Shown piece by piece: positions 1-9,824 of a stretch of 64,000 nucleotides of DNA. Position numbers and translations under genes: made by a program. Below the pieces are notes generated by a model. That model saw nothing but the letters and a program-made list of their open reading frames with translations, made no database searches and was not told the origin of the DNA. The first letter of the stretch is position 1. Each line of letters starts with the position of its first letter. The DNA lies in the NCBI GenBank assembly GCA_963971405.1, contig OZ020486.1, positions 16,515,419 through 16,579,418 of the forward strand, written 5' to 3'. Source of the DNA: Psococerastis gibbosa (taxonomy: Eukaryota; Arthropoda; Insecta; Psocodea; Psocidae).

Positions 1-3000
1 GATGGTTTATATGTTGTCAGTATAGCTGAATACCTCGACCAAATGATCGATAATGTCAGGACCCTCGATATTAAATTCGCAAAGAAAAGTTTGAATTCCA
101 CAAATGCACTTACTAATCAAATTGTTGACGGACTCGATGAAATCATCGATGCTTTAGAAGGTTCAATAGTTGACCAGCTATCGAGTTTAATTGAAGAATT
201 TAACACAGAAAGACGGATTCTGCATGTGTCACAAACCATGGCTAAAGCCACCAGTATTTTGCTTATGGCTGTCAGGGATCATCTAAGCAATGGTTCGATA
301 CCAATTACTTTTGAAGCCCAACTAAACACCACATTTGACAGGTATTTGACAATGAAAAAAGAGTACTACAATGAGTACAGTATGCATCAGCTAGAAGAAG
401 AAAAATATATAGCTTGCGCAGAGATGCTCTTCCACTTAAACGAATGCCAAAGACAAAACTTTACACTAATGAATTGGAAAAGGCTTCGAGCGCTGGATGA
501 TAAGTTTATCAAATTATTTCACAATATACTTAGCCCAGAACACATTCAAGAAAGATCTACGCAAGCATTTCAAGTATTAATAAGGCAACTACGACCAAAC
601 TTGGTGCAGAATGAACAAGTGGCCCTGTCTATCGACCTCTTGCGTGATAATTTCATAAATGCTAAAAGAATGCTGCACGAAGTGCGAGTGTCCCAACAAA
701 GGAATTATGCTTTCGATGACATCTTATCAAGATTGGATGGCGACTATGTATTTTCCAATCCAGAAATATTACATGCGGTCGAAGAGTTAAAAATCGAGTT
801 ATTGACAAATCTTCTTCGCTCTCAATATTACAATGCATATGTCGCCTACCAACAATGGGTAAGTGACCCAATGTAACTGTTATTCAAATATTTCGGAAAA
901 TTACCTATGCATGGTTAGCATTGTAGGCTGTTGTAGCCAGACACGGCTCTGGCTCTAGTGCCACCCCGGGCAAGTTCTGAAAATGCCGCCGCTTAACAAG
1001 CAGTGGAATTAAGCACAAAATCACTATTTTGTTGGAGGCACCTACATATCATTGCAGTTAAAAAATAAATACATAAGAAATGCAATGTAGTAAAAGAAAA
1101 CACACAAGTTTAACTCTTATTTAGCTAAATGAACAGTGAACATTAGGTAGGTAGGTAGGTAGGTAGGCTATATGAGCGTAGACAGCAGCCAACCAGCCAA
1201 CATTTTTTCTCGGATGGGGTCGAACTTTCAAACCTACGTCGACGGGTCTATTTACACAGGGGCGGGGGGGGGGGGGTCACTCTCGGAGAATTGCTTCTGA
1301 AAATATAGGCGAGAAATAGTGGGTTTATACGCGTTCTGACAGCAGTAAAGAATAGATTTTTCGGACAAAGACGCCATTGAATTTTTTGCAAATAAGGGGG
1401 GGCCTGAGAGTCCCCTTCAGGAGCAAAATTTAGATGAGAAATAGTGGGCTTTTATGTGTTTCAAACAATTCTGTAAAGTAAAGATTTCACGGCATTTTTC
1501 GATTCGGTGATTCCTGTCAGTAGGTACAGTATACGTATGTTCTACTATAATATTTTTGTATTATTATTATTTTTTTGTCTGTGTGACAATAATTTAATTT
1601 TGTCCAAATCTGTACGCCCCAAAAAAATTTACCACCCATTTCAATATGTAAAAACCGCGCACGGGCGTTGCCTTGCAGTAGATGATGATTTAATAAACAT
1701 TGTACTAATTATTTTAATCTGGAAATATACTATATACTATTGTACTTTGTGGCAGAGCCAGGCCAGATTGTAGAAATATTTGTTTTTAGGCATACCCCTA
1801 CACAAATACGGTAGAACTCTCAACTCCACAAGCCAGTAAAGAAGAAATTATTGATGCGATAGAAGATATGAAGGACGCAATTTCAGCAACACGGGCCACA
1901 ATTCAAAGTCATGACAAGGACATAAAGCAAGCCGAATTCAGTTATGACAGCCCAACCGGTCCTTTTTACACGTGGAAGAATGTGGACTATAGTAGTGCGA
2001 TCGGCCTGCTGTTTAAGGGCCACAGAATTCGTCTAGCTGCGAGGATTTCAGATAGTCCCCATCTTTTGAGTAAACAAGCTATTAAATTTAACAAGATCAA
2101 TTTAATATTTACTGGAGATGTCCACAACGTTTTAAAGGACTTTACAATACAAATGACCCACTCAGGATTTTCTCATTATTTTTTTCGAGACAATATTAAT
2201 GTTATAATGGGTCCTTCTATTCCACTAGAATTCAGCTATGGAACGATCAACCCAACAGTTTATAATGCAGTGTACAAAAAAATAGTGGTAAGTTTGTTTA
2301 AATTACTCACGGCCTTATCGCCTTTTCCGTCATTAACTCATTAACACCAAGTAGCCTAGTGATTATGTGATATGGTAGACCTATATTTGATAGTGGGATC
2401 ATTTTTTCCTCATATGGTAGCTATTCAGTTACTTTTCATGAAATTGATGCCAATGCCAATCAGAATCAGATCAGATTTGAGCATAAGTAATAACCCTTAC
2501 AGTCGCGTCTAGGGTTGCCAACTATACGATATTTCTTACCGCCATACGATATTTTATGCAAGCCTGATATCGTACCCAAATTCACTACATTTTGGCTACT
2601 AAATGCGATATTTTTAAGTAGGAAATATCGTGTCCAAGTTAAGCTTCCAAAATTACTGGAGTTAGCTCAAATATAACAATTTAAATTTTGCACAATTTTT
2701 GAAAAATCGCGTGAAGTTGAAGGCTGCTAAGAGCAGTATCCAATACACTTGGAAAGCTGGGGTTCATAAATGAGCCCTTACAAAGGTGGCAACCCTAGTC
2801 ACGTCCTCTATGACTAGTCAATGAAAAGACGTAACAGGTGGACCCCCAAGGTTTAAAAATATTTTTGGCGGGCTCGAATGTCTCATCTCTCCTATAAAGA
2901 ACTCTAATAACACTTATTCTGCTAAATCCACTGTAATGAACTTCTGTCTTTTACGATCGTTTTTTAGGAAGGAGATATCATGCTCAGTCCGTATACTACA

Positions 3001-3402
3001 TGGACAATACAGTTGCATGCGATAAGTAACAAACATAATAGTTTTGAAAATCTCAAAAACTTCATCCACAGCACTGATATTCATTTGGTTGGAGAAGGTT
3101 GGTACGTGCATGAAGATTAAAACAAAAATTATGCTGCAGAGAGCTGACAAGGAACAAGTAAAAAGCGATAAAGTCTGAGTATGCTTATAGAATATGAATA
3201 GCCCTTTTTACCATCGGCTATCACAATGCCAATTTTGATTAATAACCTCTCCGTTAATCATGACATTACGGACGGGAGAATACCTACTGATAAGTGCATA
3301 TTCGAAGAGTGTTTATTGAATTCTTCCTGTGAAAGAGGGATATGCTATAAGAAATATTTTGTAACCAGAAGGCCTCGGCTATGTATGAAGACATACCAAT
3401 AA
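1..3402 (+). CDS. Unrecognised multi-exon gene, 3' portion
   Basis: Function not recognised. The reading frame is open from base 1, so the 5' end lies outside the window. Exons fitted by eye: 1-858 (donor GTAAGT), 1790-2287 (acceptor TTTTTAG, donor GTAAGT), 2968 onward (acceptor TTTTTTAG), all joined in phase 0. Exon 3 can either stop at TAA 3118-3120 or splice from a weak donor (GTGCAT at 3106) to an exon at 3202-3402, also phase 0, which ends in TAA. The 286-residue first part looks helical, with heptad-like stretches and no obvious membrane segment. Exons 2 and 3 look beta-rich and contain LSPYTTWTIQL. The possible last exon has five cysteines in about 30 residues (CIFEEC, CERGIC, later C) and an NSS glycosylation site, suggesting an extracellular protein. 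An AATAAA lies near 3840. That the exons belong together is well supported by phase. The final exon is less sure. Confidence 0.7.
1145..1167. repeat. GGTA microsatellite
   Basis: About five tandem copies of AGGT/GGTA lie in the first visible intron (859-1789) of the unrecognised gene. Confidence 0.85.
1256..1500 (+). repeat. Two units of a GC-rich dispersed repeat
   Basis: Two related units sit about 126 bases apart. Each has a G run, then a segment containing GAGAAATAGTGGG, then AGTAAAG. The same unit recurs as an array near 5.2 kb and singly near 6.2 and 14.9 kb. It lies inside intron 859-1789. Confidence 0.65.
2510..2797. mobile_element. hAT-like nonautonomous element in an intron
   Basis: Terminal inverted repeats read TAGGGTTGCCAAC on the left and TAGGGTTGCCACC as the complement of the right end. 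Flanks GTCGCGTC (2502-2509) and GTCACGTC (2798-2805) match at 7 of 8 bases, as expected of an 8-bp hAT target duplication. The 288-bp interior has no coding capacity. It lies in the intron between exons 2 and 3 of the unrecognised gene. Confidence 0.75.
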
Positions 3403-3865
3403 GAGAAAGTCCGCGATAATATAGTAAGGGTAAACAGGAAGTAAACAGCGTAGTTTTAGAATAGAACAGGGATTCTAGACCAATAATTATAACACAGTGC
3501 TGCCATTAATACATTATTCAAGCTTTTATTCTGAATTTTAGAATATTGACTTTCAACCAAAACCACTATCCCCTGCCTTAACGTAGTTGGAAAAATGATA
3601 AGAAGATATTGAGACTTTGAAATTCTGCGGAACGCTTTCACGCCATCCCAGGGTTAAAACGTAGTGATTGCATATTATATTGTAGTATATATTTTTACGA
3701 TCAGTGGAACGATGATATTAAGTGCCGACTCCTCTCCCTCTTTTCAAGCAAAATAAACTGGACAGGACTAAAATTAAATAAAATAATATTGAAATGCCCG
3801 AAACGAGGCTAGTCTATATAAGAAGATTCTGTGCATGCTAAATAAAATAAAGTATATAAGGAGTT

Positions 3866-3995
3866 TTTGTTGTTTCTATTACTAAGCCAACCTAGCGGAG
3901 TTAGGGCTATAAAGCCCTCTCTTACACTCAACTAGGAAGGCCCGGGACCGCCTGCTTTACATGCCGTCCGAAGCATGGCCAGAAAGTGTAGCTAG
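3866..3995 (-). mobile_element. SINE copy (head missing)
   Basis: Body and tail match, in reverse, the SINE seen more fully at 26565-26765 and 55435-55645. Shared blocks include the complement of GTTGAGTGTAAGAGAGGGCT. The tRNA-like head is lost or degraded. Confidence 0.7.
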
Positions 3996-4367
3996 TGTAT
4001 TTGCTGCGAAGTTTACTGACTAGAGACTTCATCTCCACAAATTGCTTACTCTCGAATGGTTTAAGTTGGTAGCTTTATCTCCCCACCTAAAAAATATAAG
4101 ACACGAAAGCACAACTTGAAACGCGAGGTTAAGTAATTACCCAACCCAATGACTACTACCTCGCTTATTTATTAACCCATTACCCCCCCCCCCCCCCTCC
4201 TCCAGTACCCTACTAAAGCCTGATCCGACGAAAGATATATACATTTATGTGACGTTACCCTATGCCAGCCGATTCAGTAATAATAATAATAATAAAAATA
4301 ATAACAGGATAATCGTCACTAAAATTTTAAGTATTATTCGTCGGATACATGCATTTTTTGGTATTTA

Positions 4368-4584
4368 GGCGTCTATTCCACCGACGTCCTTTTTCATTGT
4401 GCATGTGCATGACGTGGTAGCAGACATCATTAATAAGTCACTGCCATAGTATAATTTAATTTATAATAGATAAGTTAAGTATCTACATTATAGTCTCCTT
4501 AAAATATGGCAGAGACTTATTAATGGTGTCTGCTACCACGTCATGCACATGCTCAATGAAAAATGACGTCGGTGGAATAGCCGC
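4368..4584. mobile_element. Foldback MITE, Harbinger/Tourist-like, copy 1
   Basis: Two arms of about 85 bases are near-perfect inverted copies. Both begin with GGCG or GCGGC, then ATTCCACCGACGTC, and carry GACGTGGTAGCAGACA. About 45 bases of AT-rich spacer separate them. Flanks TTA and ATA suggest an imperfect 3-bp TWA duplication. The copy at 31782-32002 is the same subtype. Confidence 0.8.
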
Positions 4585-4833
4585 ATAGAGACCTAAATGT
4601 AATGTACTTGCCTAACTTCCCGACCACGTTACGAGGACTTTAGTAAGTGTTTTTTTTTAAATTCTATCCTAATTAATAATAATAATTGTGTATTGACCAG
4701 AAAATTGACAACTACATTTAAGAGAAAATAAATAAATTTCTGACAAGACATCAATGACGGCGATGAGCGTAAGCTAAGCCTGCCAGATTTATTTTTCAAA
4801 AAACCGGGAGGTTTACGTTTGGGTCATACAGTA

Positions 4834-6100
4834 TACGAGGTGTGCCAATTAAATACACGGACTGGACCCATAACTGTCAGGGCTTTTATCGGAGAGGAAT
4901 AGTAGTACTTATTGGTCAACAAGTCCGTTGCCAGGATTCAATTGTATCTAGTGAATTTTTTAGAGGTTATGGTGTTACTCGTATATAATCATATTATGAT
5001 AACATACGCACATCAAACGGCAAGTTATTGGAGGATGTAGCTTCGGTGCGAACACAGGTTCATAACATTTTGCTTATATGCGGACTAAAATGCAATGATA
5101 TCATCACGACGGTTTAGAAATTATAGGAATAATATTGCATTTAACACGGAGAAGGGGGCCCGGGGGTCTCCCCCGGGGGAATTTTTTAAAAAAAATAAGT
5201 GTAAAATAGTGGGGTTTTACGCATTTTAACAGCAGCAAAGTATGGATTTTACAATGCCTACAAAAGAGTGCTTATTCATAAAAATGATATTGCATTTAAC
5301 CCGCAGAGGGGGGCCCGGGGGAAAATTTGAAAATATAAACGCAAAATAGTGGGATTTTATGCATTTTAACAGCAGTAAAGTATGGATTTTACAAGGCCTA
5401 CAAAATAATGCTAATTCATAAAAGTTAACCCAAAGAGAGGGGGCCGGGGGTCTCCCCCGGAGGAAAATTGTGCAAATGTAAGTGCAAAACAGTGGGGTTT
5501 TACAGCAGGAAAGCTTACAAAGGAATTCATATTGCTCCAAACAGGGGGACCGGGGGGAAATTCAAAAAAAAAAAAAATGGGTGCGAAATAGTGAGGTTTT
5601 ACTATTTAACAGCTGTAAAGTTTATAATAATTTACTATGGAAGACATGTTACCGAACTAGATTTATTGAATTCTCAACTTTTCATTTCGGGGAGGGGGGG
5701 GGGGGCTGAAGCCCAACAAGCCCCCCCCCCCCTTGTGGTTGATGCAAGTATCGAGCAGCGTTAAAGTTTGGCATTTTTTGAAAAATACACCCACTCAATG
5801 TTTCCATTTTTTGAAAGAGACTTATGGCGAAAGTGTAAAGTAGCGTACAACTGTGTTTGAGTGGCACAAAAGATTTAGTGATGACCTGGAAGATATTATG
5901 GACAATGCGCGTCTTTGAACAGGAATGATAGCTGAAATGGTAAACAGTAATAAAGAAACTGAACATGGCAAAAGTGAGTGCGAAATTGGTAACAAAGAAC
6001 CTTTCGCAGGAACAGAAAGACCGATTAGAAAGACAGGTCTCTGTGTTTGAACATGCACCTTAATTATTCCCCAGATCTAGCTCCTATGTTTTTGAAAATG
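4834..6100 (+). pseudogene. Decayed mariner transposon
   Basis: The left end TACGAGGTGTGCCAATTA resembles mariner terminal repeats. At 5815-6100 a broken frame encodes recognisable mariner transposase pieces in order: ETYGESV, then TTVFEWHKRF (helix-turn-helix region), then KVSAKLVTKNLSQEQKDRLE (linker region), and YSPDLAP (catalytic-core motif). Stops, frameshifts and a missing block between these pieces make it non-functional. GC-rich tandem units (5140-5625) lie inside it. The right terminal repeat was not found. Confidence 0.75.
5140..5625 (+). repeat. GC-rich tandem array, about four units
   Basis: Units start with runs such as GGGGGCCCGGGGGTCTCCCC, followed by an A-rich block, AAATAGTGGGGTTTTA, CAGCAGYAAAG and TATGGATTTTACAA. 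The AAATAGTGGGGTTTTA block recurs near 5205, 5345, 5485 and 5585, so spacing is about 100-140 bases. The GC block is self-complementary and could form a hairpin. Open frames across it are compositional artefacts. Confidence 0.75.
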
Positions 6101-6184
6101 GGCTTAAATTAATGGGGGTTCACGCATTTAGATAGCAGAAACGTTCTGGTTTTACAGTCGATGAAAGAAGTAGGTAGTTGGAAT

Positions 6185-6290
6185 CAAGGGGGGCCCAGGG
6201 GTCTCCCCCGGTTGAAATTTTTTGAAAAATAGGCCTGCAATAGAGGGGTTTTATGCATATTGATGGCTACAACATTTAGAATTTACATGC
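6185..6290 (+). repeat. Single copy of the GC-rich unit
   Basis: Contains GGGGGGCCCAGGGGTCTCCC, then TTTTTTGAAAAATAGGC and GGGGTTTTATGCAT, matching the 5.2-kb array units. Confidence 0.65.
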
Positions 6291-6712
6291 GATGAATACA
6301 ATACAATACAATTCGATTAAAATGTCTACTTAAACTAAAATTACATCACTCAATTTCATTTCTTAATAAAGAAAACCGGGACAACATTCACCCGGGAGCC
6401 GGGAGATTGGGCTGAAAACCAGGAGCCTCCCGGGTAAACCGGGAGGTATGGCAGGCTTAGCGTAAGCCCATATAGCCCAAAAGAATTCAAAATGAATTAT
6501 TGAATAATACACAATTCATTCTCATTCTCATTCATGCGAGCAATTGTTTATTATCACGGATATGACGAATTCGCCTTTTCTATACTACAAGAAGTGCGGC
6601 TAACAAATGTCTGCGTAACATGGTTGGGGTATACTGTATTGTACATTCTTGAGGCAAATTAATAAACAGAAACCAGGAGTAAATTAGTATAAATTATTTA
6701 TACATACGAACC

Positions 6713-7216
6713 TTATTTGGAGTGTCTAAGAACCTGTGTCTGCTTGTCCACCGAAATACCTTCTTGTTCCATTTTTAATTTCACAGCAGGAATGGGCACT
6801 CCAAAATGCAGCATTTTTGTGAATCTTAAAAGAGACTCATCAAGAGCAGGTTCAACTTCCTCGTTTTCATTTTCTTCTATTTTTACCGGAATTTTGTCAT
6901 TTACAATCCTTTCATGCGGCTCTTCAGATGTTTCCATTTCAGAATTTTCCTTAGAAGCGATTGTCACCGGCACTGGCTGTGCTAGGCCAGGGATCGAACC
7001 TAATTTGTTTTCCAAAAGAATAAGGGAGGCTTCCAATTTTTGTAAGCGCAGCTCAGTCTGTAAAAGTTTGCCCTCGCAAGATATTGCCAATTTGTTAAGA
7101 AAATTAGTAGTTTGAATAATAAAGTGGTTAACAAATGCAAGTAGACGCTTTCGATGAATCGCGTCAACATTGGCTAGGTCAAACGGTCCTATTAAGGAAA
7201 GTTCGTCAACGTCCAT
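6713..7216 (-). CDS. WASHC3: WASH complex subunit 3 (CCDC53)
   Basis: Predicted 167 residues in one coding exon. WASHC3 is a small coiled-coil subunit of the WASH complex, which activates Arp2/3 on endosomes and drives branched actin for cargo sorting. The N-terminal pattern DLANVDAIHRKRLLAFVNHF matches the family's conserved start, followed by a coiled coil (about residues 25-65) ending SIPGL, a family hallmark. An acidic low-complexity linker comes next. The C-terminal block TKMLHFGVPIPAVKLKMEQE corresponds to the conserved KMVQVGVP helix of vertebrate members. The start at 7214-7216 was chosen because an acceptor (TTTGTTTCAG) lies two bases upstream, so a 5' UTR exon must lie further right. 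Human WASHC3 is somewhat longer (about 194). Frame intact, good confidence. Confidence 0.92.
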   Translation of the reverse strand: MDVDELSLIGPFDLANVDAIHRKRLLAFVNHFIIQTTNFLNKLAISCEGKLLQTELRLQKLEASLILLENKLGSIPGLAQPVPVTIASKENSEMETSEEPHERIVNDKIPVKIEENENEEVEPALDESLLRFTKMLHFGVPIPAVKLKMEQEGISVDKQTQVLRHSK

Positions 7217-7595
7217 TCCTGAAACAAACACCTAATTAAAAATTGGATATAGAGTAGAGATTATGGCAAGCTTGGACTTCACATATTATGATACTACACC
7301 ACCTTCGTATTTTCAAAGACTTCAAAGGATTTTGACCTATTTCTGAATTTGCATTACAGAAGAAAAAGGCAAAGTATACATATACATATACATTGCCAAT
7401 ACTTATTATTATTTTACATTTGCGGATATAACGATTGGTGTGAGAATGAGAATGATAAATTCAACCACCTAATTGGTGGCGGAAATGGTCTGCCCTCAAG
7501 GGAACTATACTTCAGCTGATTAGCATTAAGTTCAACGTGTGTCTTGGGTCTTGAGGTTGTTTGTCACCTGAGCAGTTGGGTAAACGTTTAAAGGT

Positions 7596-7777
7596 TGCAG
7601 GCTGATCATGGCGATTATAATACCGGGGTTTATGTAATTCCCTTGTATTGAAAAAGTAAACAAGATAATTTTATAATGGAAACTGGAAAGTGCTATTCTA
7701 AATTTCTTTGTTTACATTTTTAATACCAGGGAAATAATAAACCCCGACATCATTATCGCCATGATAAGCCTACAGTT
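7596..7777. mobile_element. Foldback MITE, CCGGGGTTTA type, copy 1
   Basis: Long terminal inverted repeats share ATCATGGCGAT and CGGGGTTTA at both ends. The interior holds GTAAACAAGATAATTTTATA and AAAGTGCTATTC, also present at 62440-62660. It lies upstream of WASHC3, possibly within its 5' intron. Confidence 0.75.
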
Positions 7778-7954
7778 CTTAGTCATATAGAATTTTCGCA
7801 CCAAAGCGCAAAGTACCCACCAAATAAATCCAATGAAGCTGAAGATCACAAAATTACAAAGGCCATTCGACTGGTCGGGAAATTATTTATTGGTTTTACT
7901 ATACTTCATTATTTGCTCCATAAAATGATCAAAAACCTTTTGTTTATTTTTTAA

Positions 7955-8096
7955 GGTGCCCATTCCACATACGTACAACGTCAATGAAAATTATGAAATT
8001 GATGGTGGCAGCAGAATTTTTAGTATGTAAAAATGTCTGCTGCCACCATCAATTTCATAATTTTCATTGACGTTGTACGTATGTGGAATGGGGGCC
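7955..8096. mobile_element. Foldback MITE, Harbinger/Tourist-like, copy 2
   Basis: A near-perfect palindrome whose arms read ATTCCACATACGTACAACGT then a long AT-rich stretch to GATGGTGGCAGCAGA. The centre TTTTTAGTATGT matches other copies, but the arms are mostly unlike them. Flanks are TAA and TCA. Confidence 0.85.
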
Positions 8097-9508
8097 TCAG
8101 TCAACAGCTGATTAGTGATTGCACTGTTTGCAAATGGGGTTCATTTCTGGCGTCATTTTGTAGATGGCAGCACCAGTTGCAATGATATCAAAGCGTTGAA
8201 TTTTCGTCTCTCTTCAAGTTACAGCCGGATGATGGCTGGTTGGCAGCAACATATTGCAGCGATGTCTCCAATCTCCGCGATTTTGACATGCCCTCTTCAG
8301 CTCCACATAGGACGTTATACTATCGTTATTTTCCATAAGCCTCAATACTTTTTTAAAATGATTTTTAATTAGGCATTATTTTAAAGTGATATTTTTCTAT
8401 AAATCATGGAGAATATATATATTAAATTATATGCAGCGAAATAAGGTCCAGGCATAGTAAAAATATTAAAAGAATTAATTAGATGCTAAGAGCTTAGTTT
8501 TCGCATGCAAACGGCGGCCATTTTGAATAATATGGATATCGGTTTGTCGTCAGCGAACCTAGTGAGTAGTGACCGAAATTGTCCCTACTAGAAAATCGTG
8601 GCAGTAGTAAATAAAAAGTAAGTATACAAATTTACAAAATAACAAATGGACGTGAGTCGTGAAGTCATTGATATATATATATATACACTGGAAACACACC
8701 AGGAGCGCTAGGGATGTCGGCAACGGACAAAACCTGATATCTTGAACTTTATGGCAGAAGCGTTCCATACCATATACACTTACGTGTAAATTTGATGTTT
8801 TTCAATAATTTTTTTAATACGATTTATTGACATTTTCTGCTTTTATAATATTTTTTTATTTAATATAGAACAATATTCTGTGGTCACACACCGGCATTTA
8901 TGAAGATTTATTAATATTTAGCTAGGAATATGTTACTAAGAAAAATTGTGTCAAGCAGCAATTTAACAAAAGATAGTCAAACTATTTAGTCCAATCTAAC
9001 CATGTTCGTCTATTTAATTGCATTGGGACTAAATTTGAAGTGTTCAACTTGCTAAATTTAGGCTCCTACCTATACCAGGAGTAGATCCAGCCCATTGGGG
9101 GGGGGGGGGTAATTTGGCTCACTATATAATAAACAAATGTAGTATCCTTTACATTATGACGTAATCAATGAAAAAATATTGCAGTGTTGATTTAGGGATA
9201 TCAATATCAATAAGCCTAATAATTTCTAGACATTTTGCAGTGCGTGTGATTTGCAAGAAAGCCACGAAATTCGCCCAAATGGGAAATAAAAACACTTTTT
9301 TCCTCTATAAATTTGCCTTATAGTGTTTGGCTATTTTTATTCACTATAAAAACTTAGGTTCTGCAGGACTAGACCTACTTAGGCAGCAGGAATTTTCAGC
9401 TTCCTAAAAGAATTTTAAACTTGACTAACTAAAAAATGCCTTGAGGTTGAAACAATAATAATAATAATAATAATAATTAGGCCTAGTATTAAAATTATAC
9501 AGGACAAT
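8097..9508. other. No gene recognised
   Basis: AT-rich sequence with an ACGGCGGCCATTTTG block at about 8510-8525, which resembles a YY1-type site and could mark a WASHC3 promoter on the minus strand. A short TA repeat lies near 8671 and an ATT/AAT microsatellite near 9450. Open frames here have no recognisable content. Confidence 0.4.
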
Positions 9509-9816
9509 CAAGGCAGTAGCCAGGATTTTTTTTTGGGGGGGGGGTAAAAATTTCATTGGGTATTACATAGTGGTTTTTATGTTTCCTCTCAAAATCCGAT
9601 TCTATCTAGTGTCAAGCCATTTCATTTCGGGGCAGTAACGGTTTCAGAAAAAGTTTTCGGGGGGGGGGCGGTAGCCCAAGAAATATCGCGTTTCCCTTAC
9701 TTGAGCAATAATTTCTCTTAATTTCCTTCAAAAGTCCATTCTAACTAGAATAATGCTATTTCTCTCGGGGGGGGGGGGCGACCGCCCCTAAGGATCCCCC
9801 CTTGGCTACGGCCTTG
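9509..9816. mobile_element. hAT-like element with G runs
   Basis: Terminal repeats are CAAGGCAGTAGCCAGG (left) and CAAGGCCGTAGCCAAGG (complement of right). The 8-bp duplication AGGACAAT is perfect on both sides (9501-9508 and 9817-9824). The interior has three long G runs and no coding frame. Related to 20905-21050 and 61679-61851. Confidence 0.88.
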
Positions 9817-9824
9817 AGGACAAT

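Larger units (their letters stand above)
4765..6470. repeat. Inverted repeat enclosing mariner and GC-rich array
   Basis: GCGTAAGCTAAGCCTGCCA at 4767-4785 has an inverted near-copy at about 6450-6469 (its complement reads GCTTACGCTAAGCCTGCCA). Both sides also carry CCGGGAGGT. Either these are the ends of a composite element or two copies of a small repeat flank the region. There is no gene in this stretch. Confidence 0.5.

Noticed and set aside
4140..4200. C run with flanking TTATT, considered as a CRISPR-like or telomeric motif
   Set aside because: A single homopolymer and simple AAT repeat; there is no periodic repeat-spacer pattern, and a eukaryotic context makes CRISPR implausible.
5226..5966. 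Several overlapping frames of 75-104 codons
   Set aside because: They read through the GC-rich tandem array and its low-complexity runs; repeated peptides reflect repeated DNA.
6717..7115. 132-codon open frame opposite WASHC3
   Set aside because: It is the antisense shadow of the WASHC3 exon; the minus-strand protein matches a known family and this one does not.
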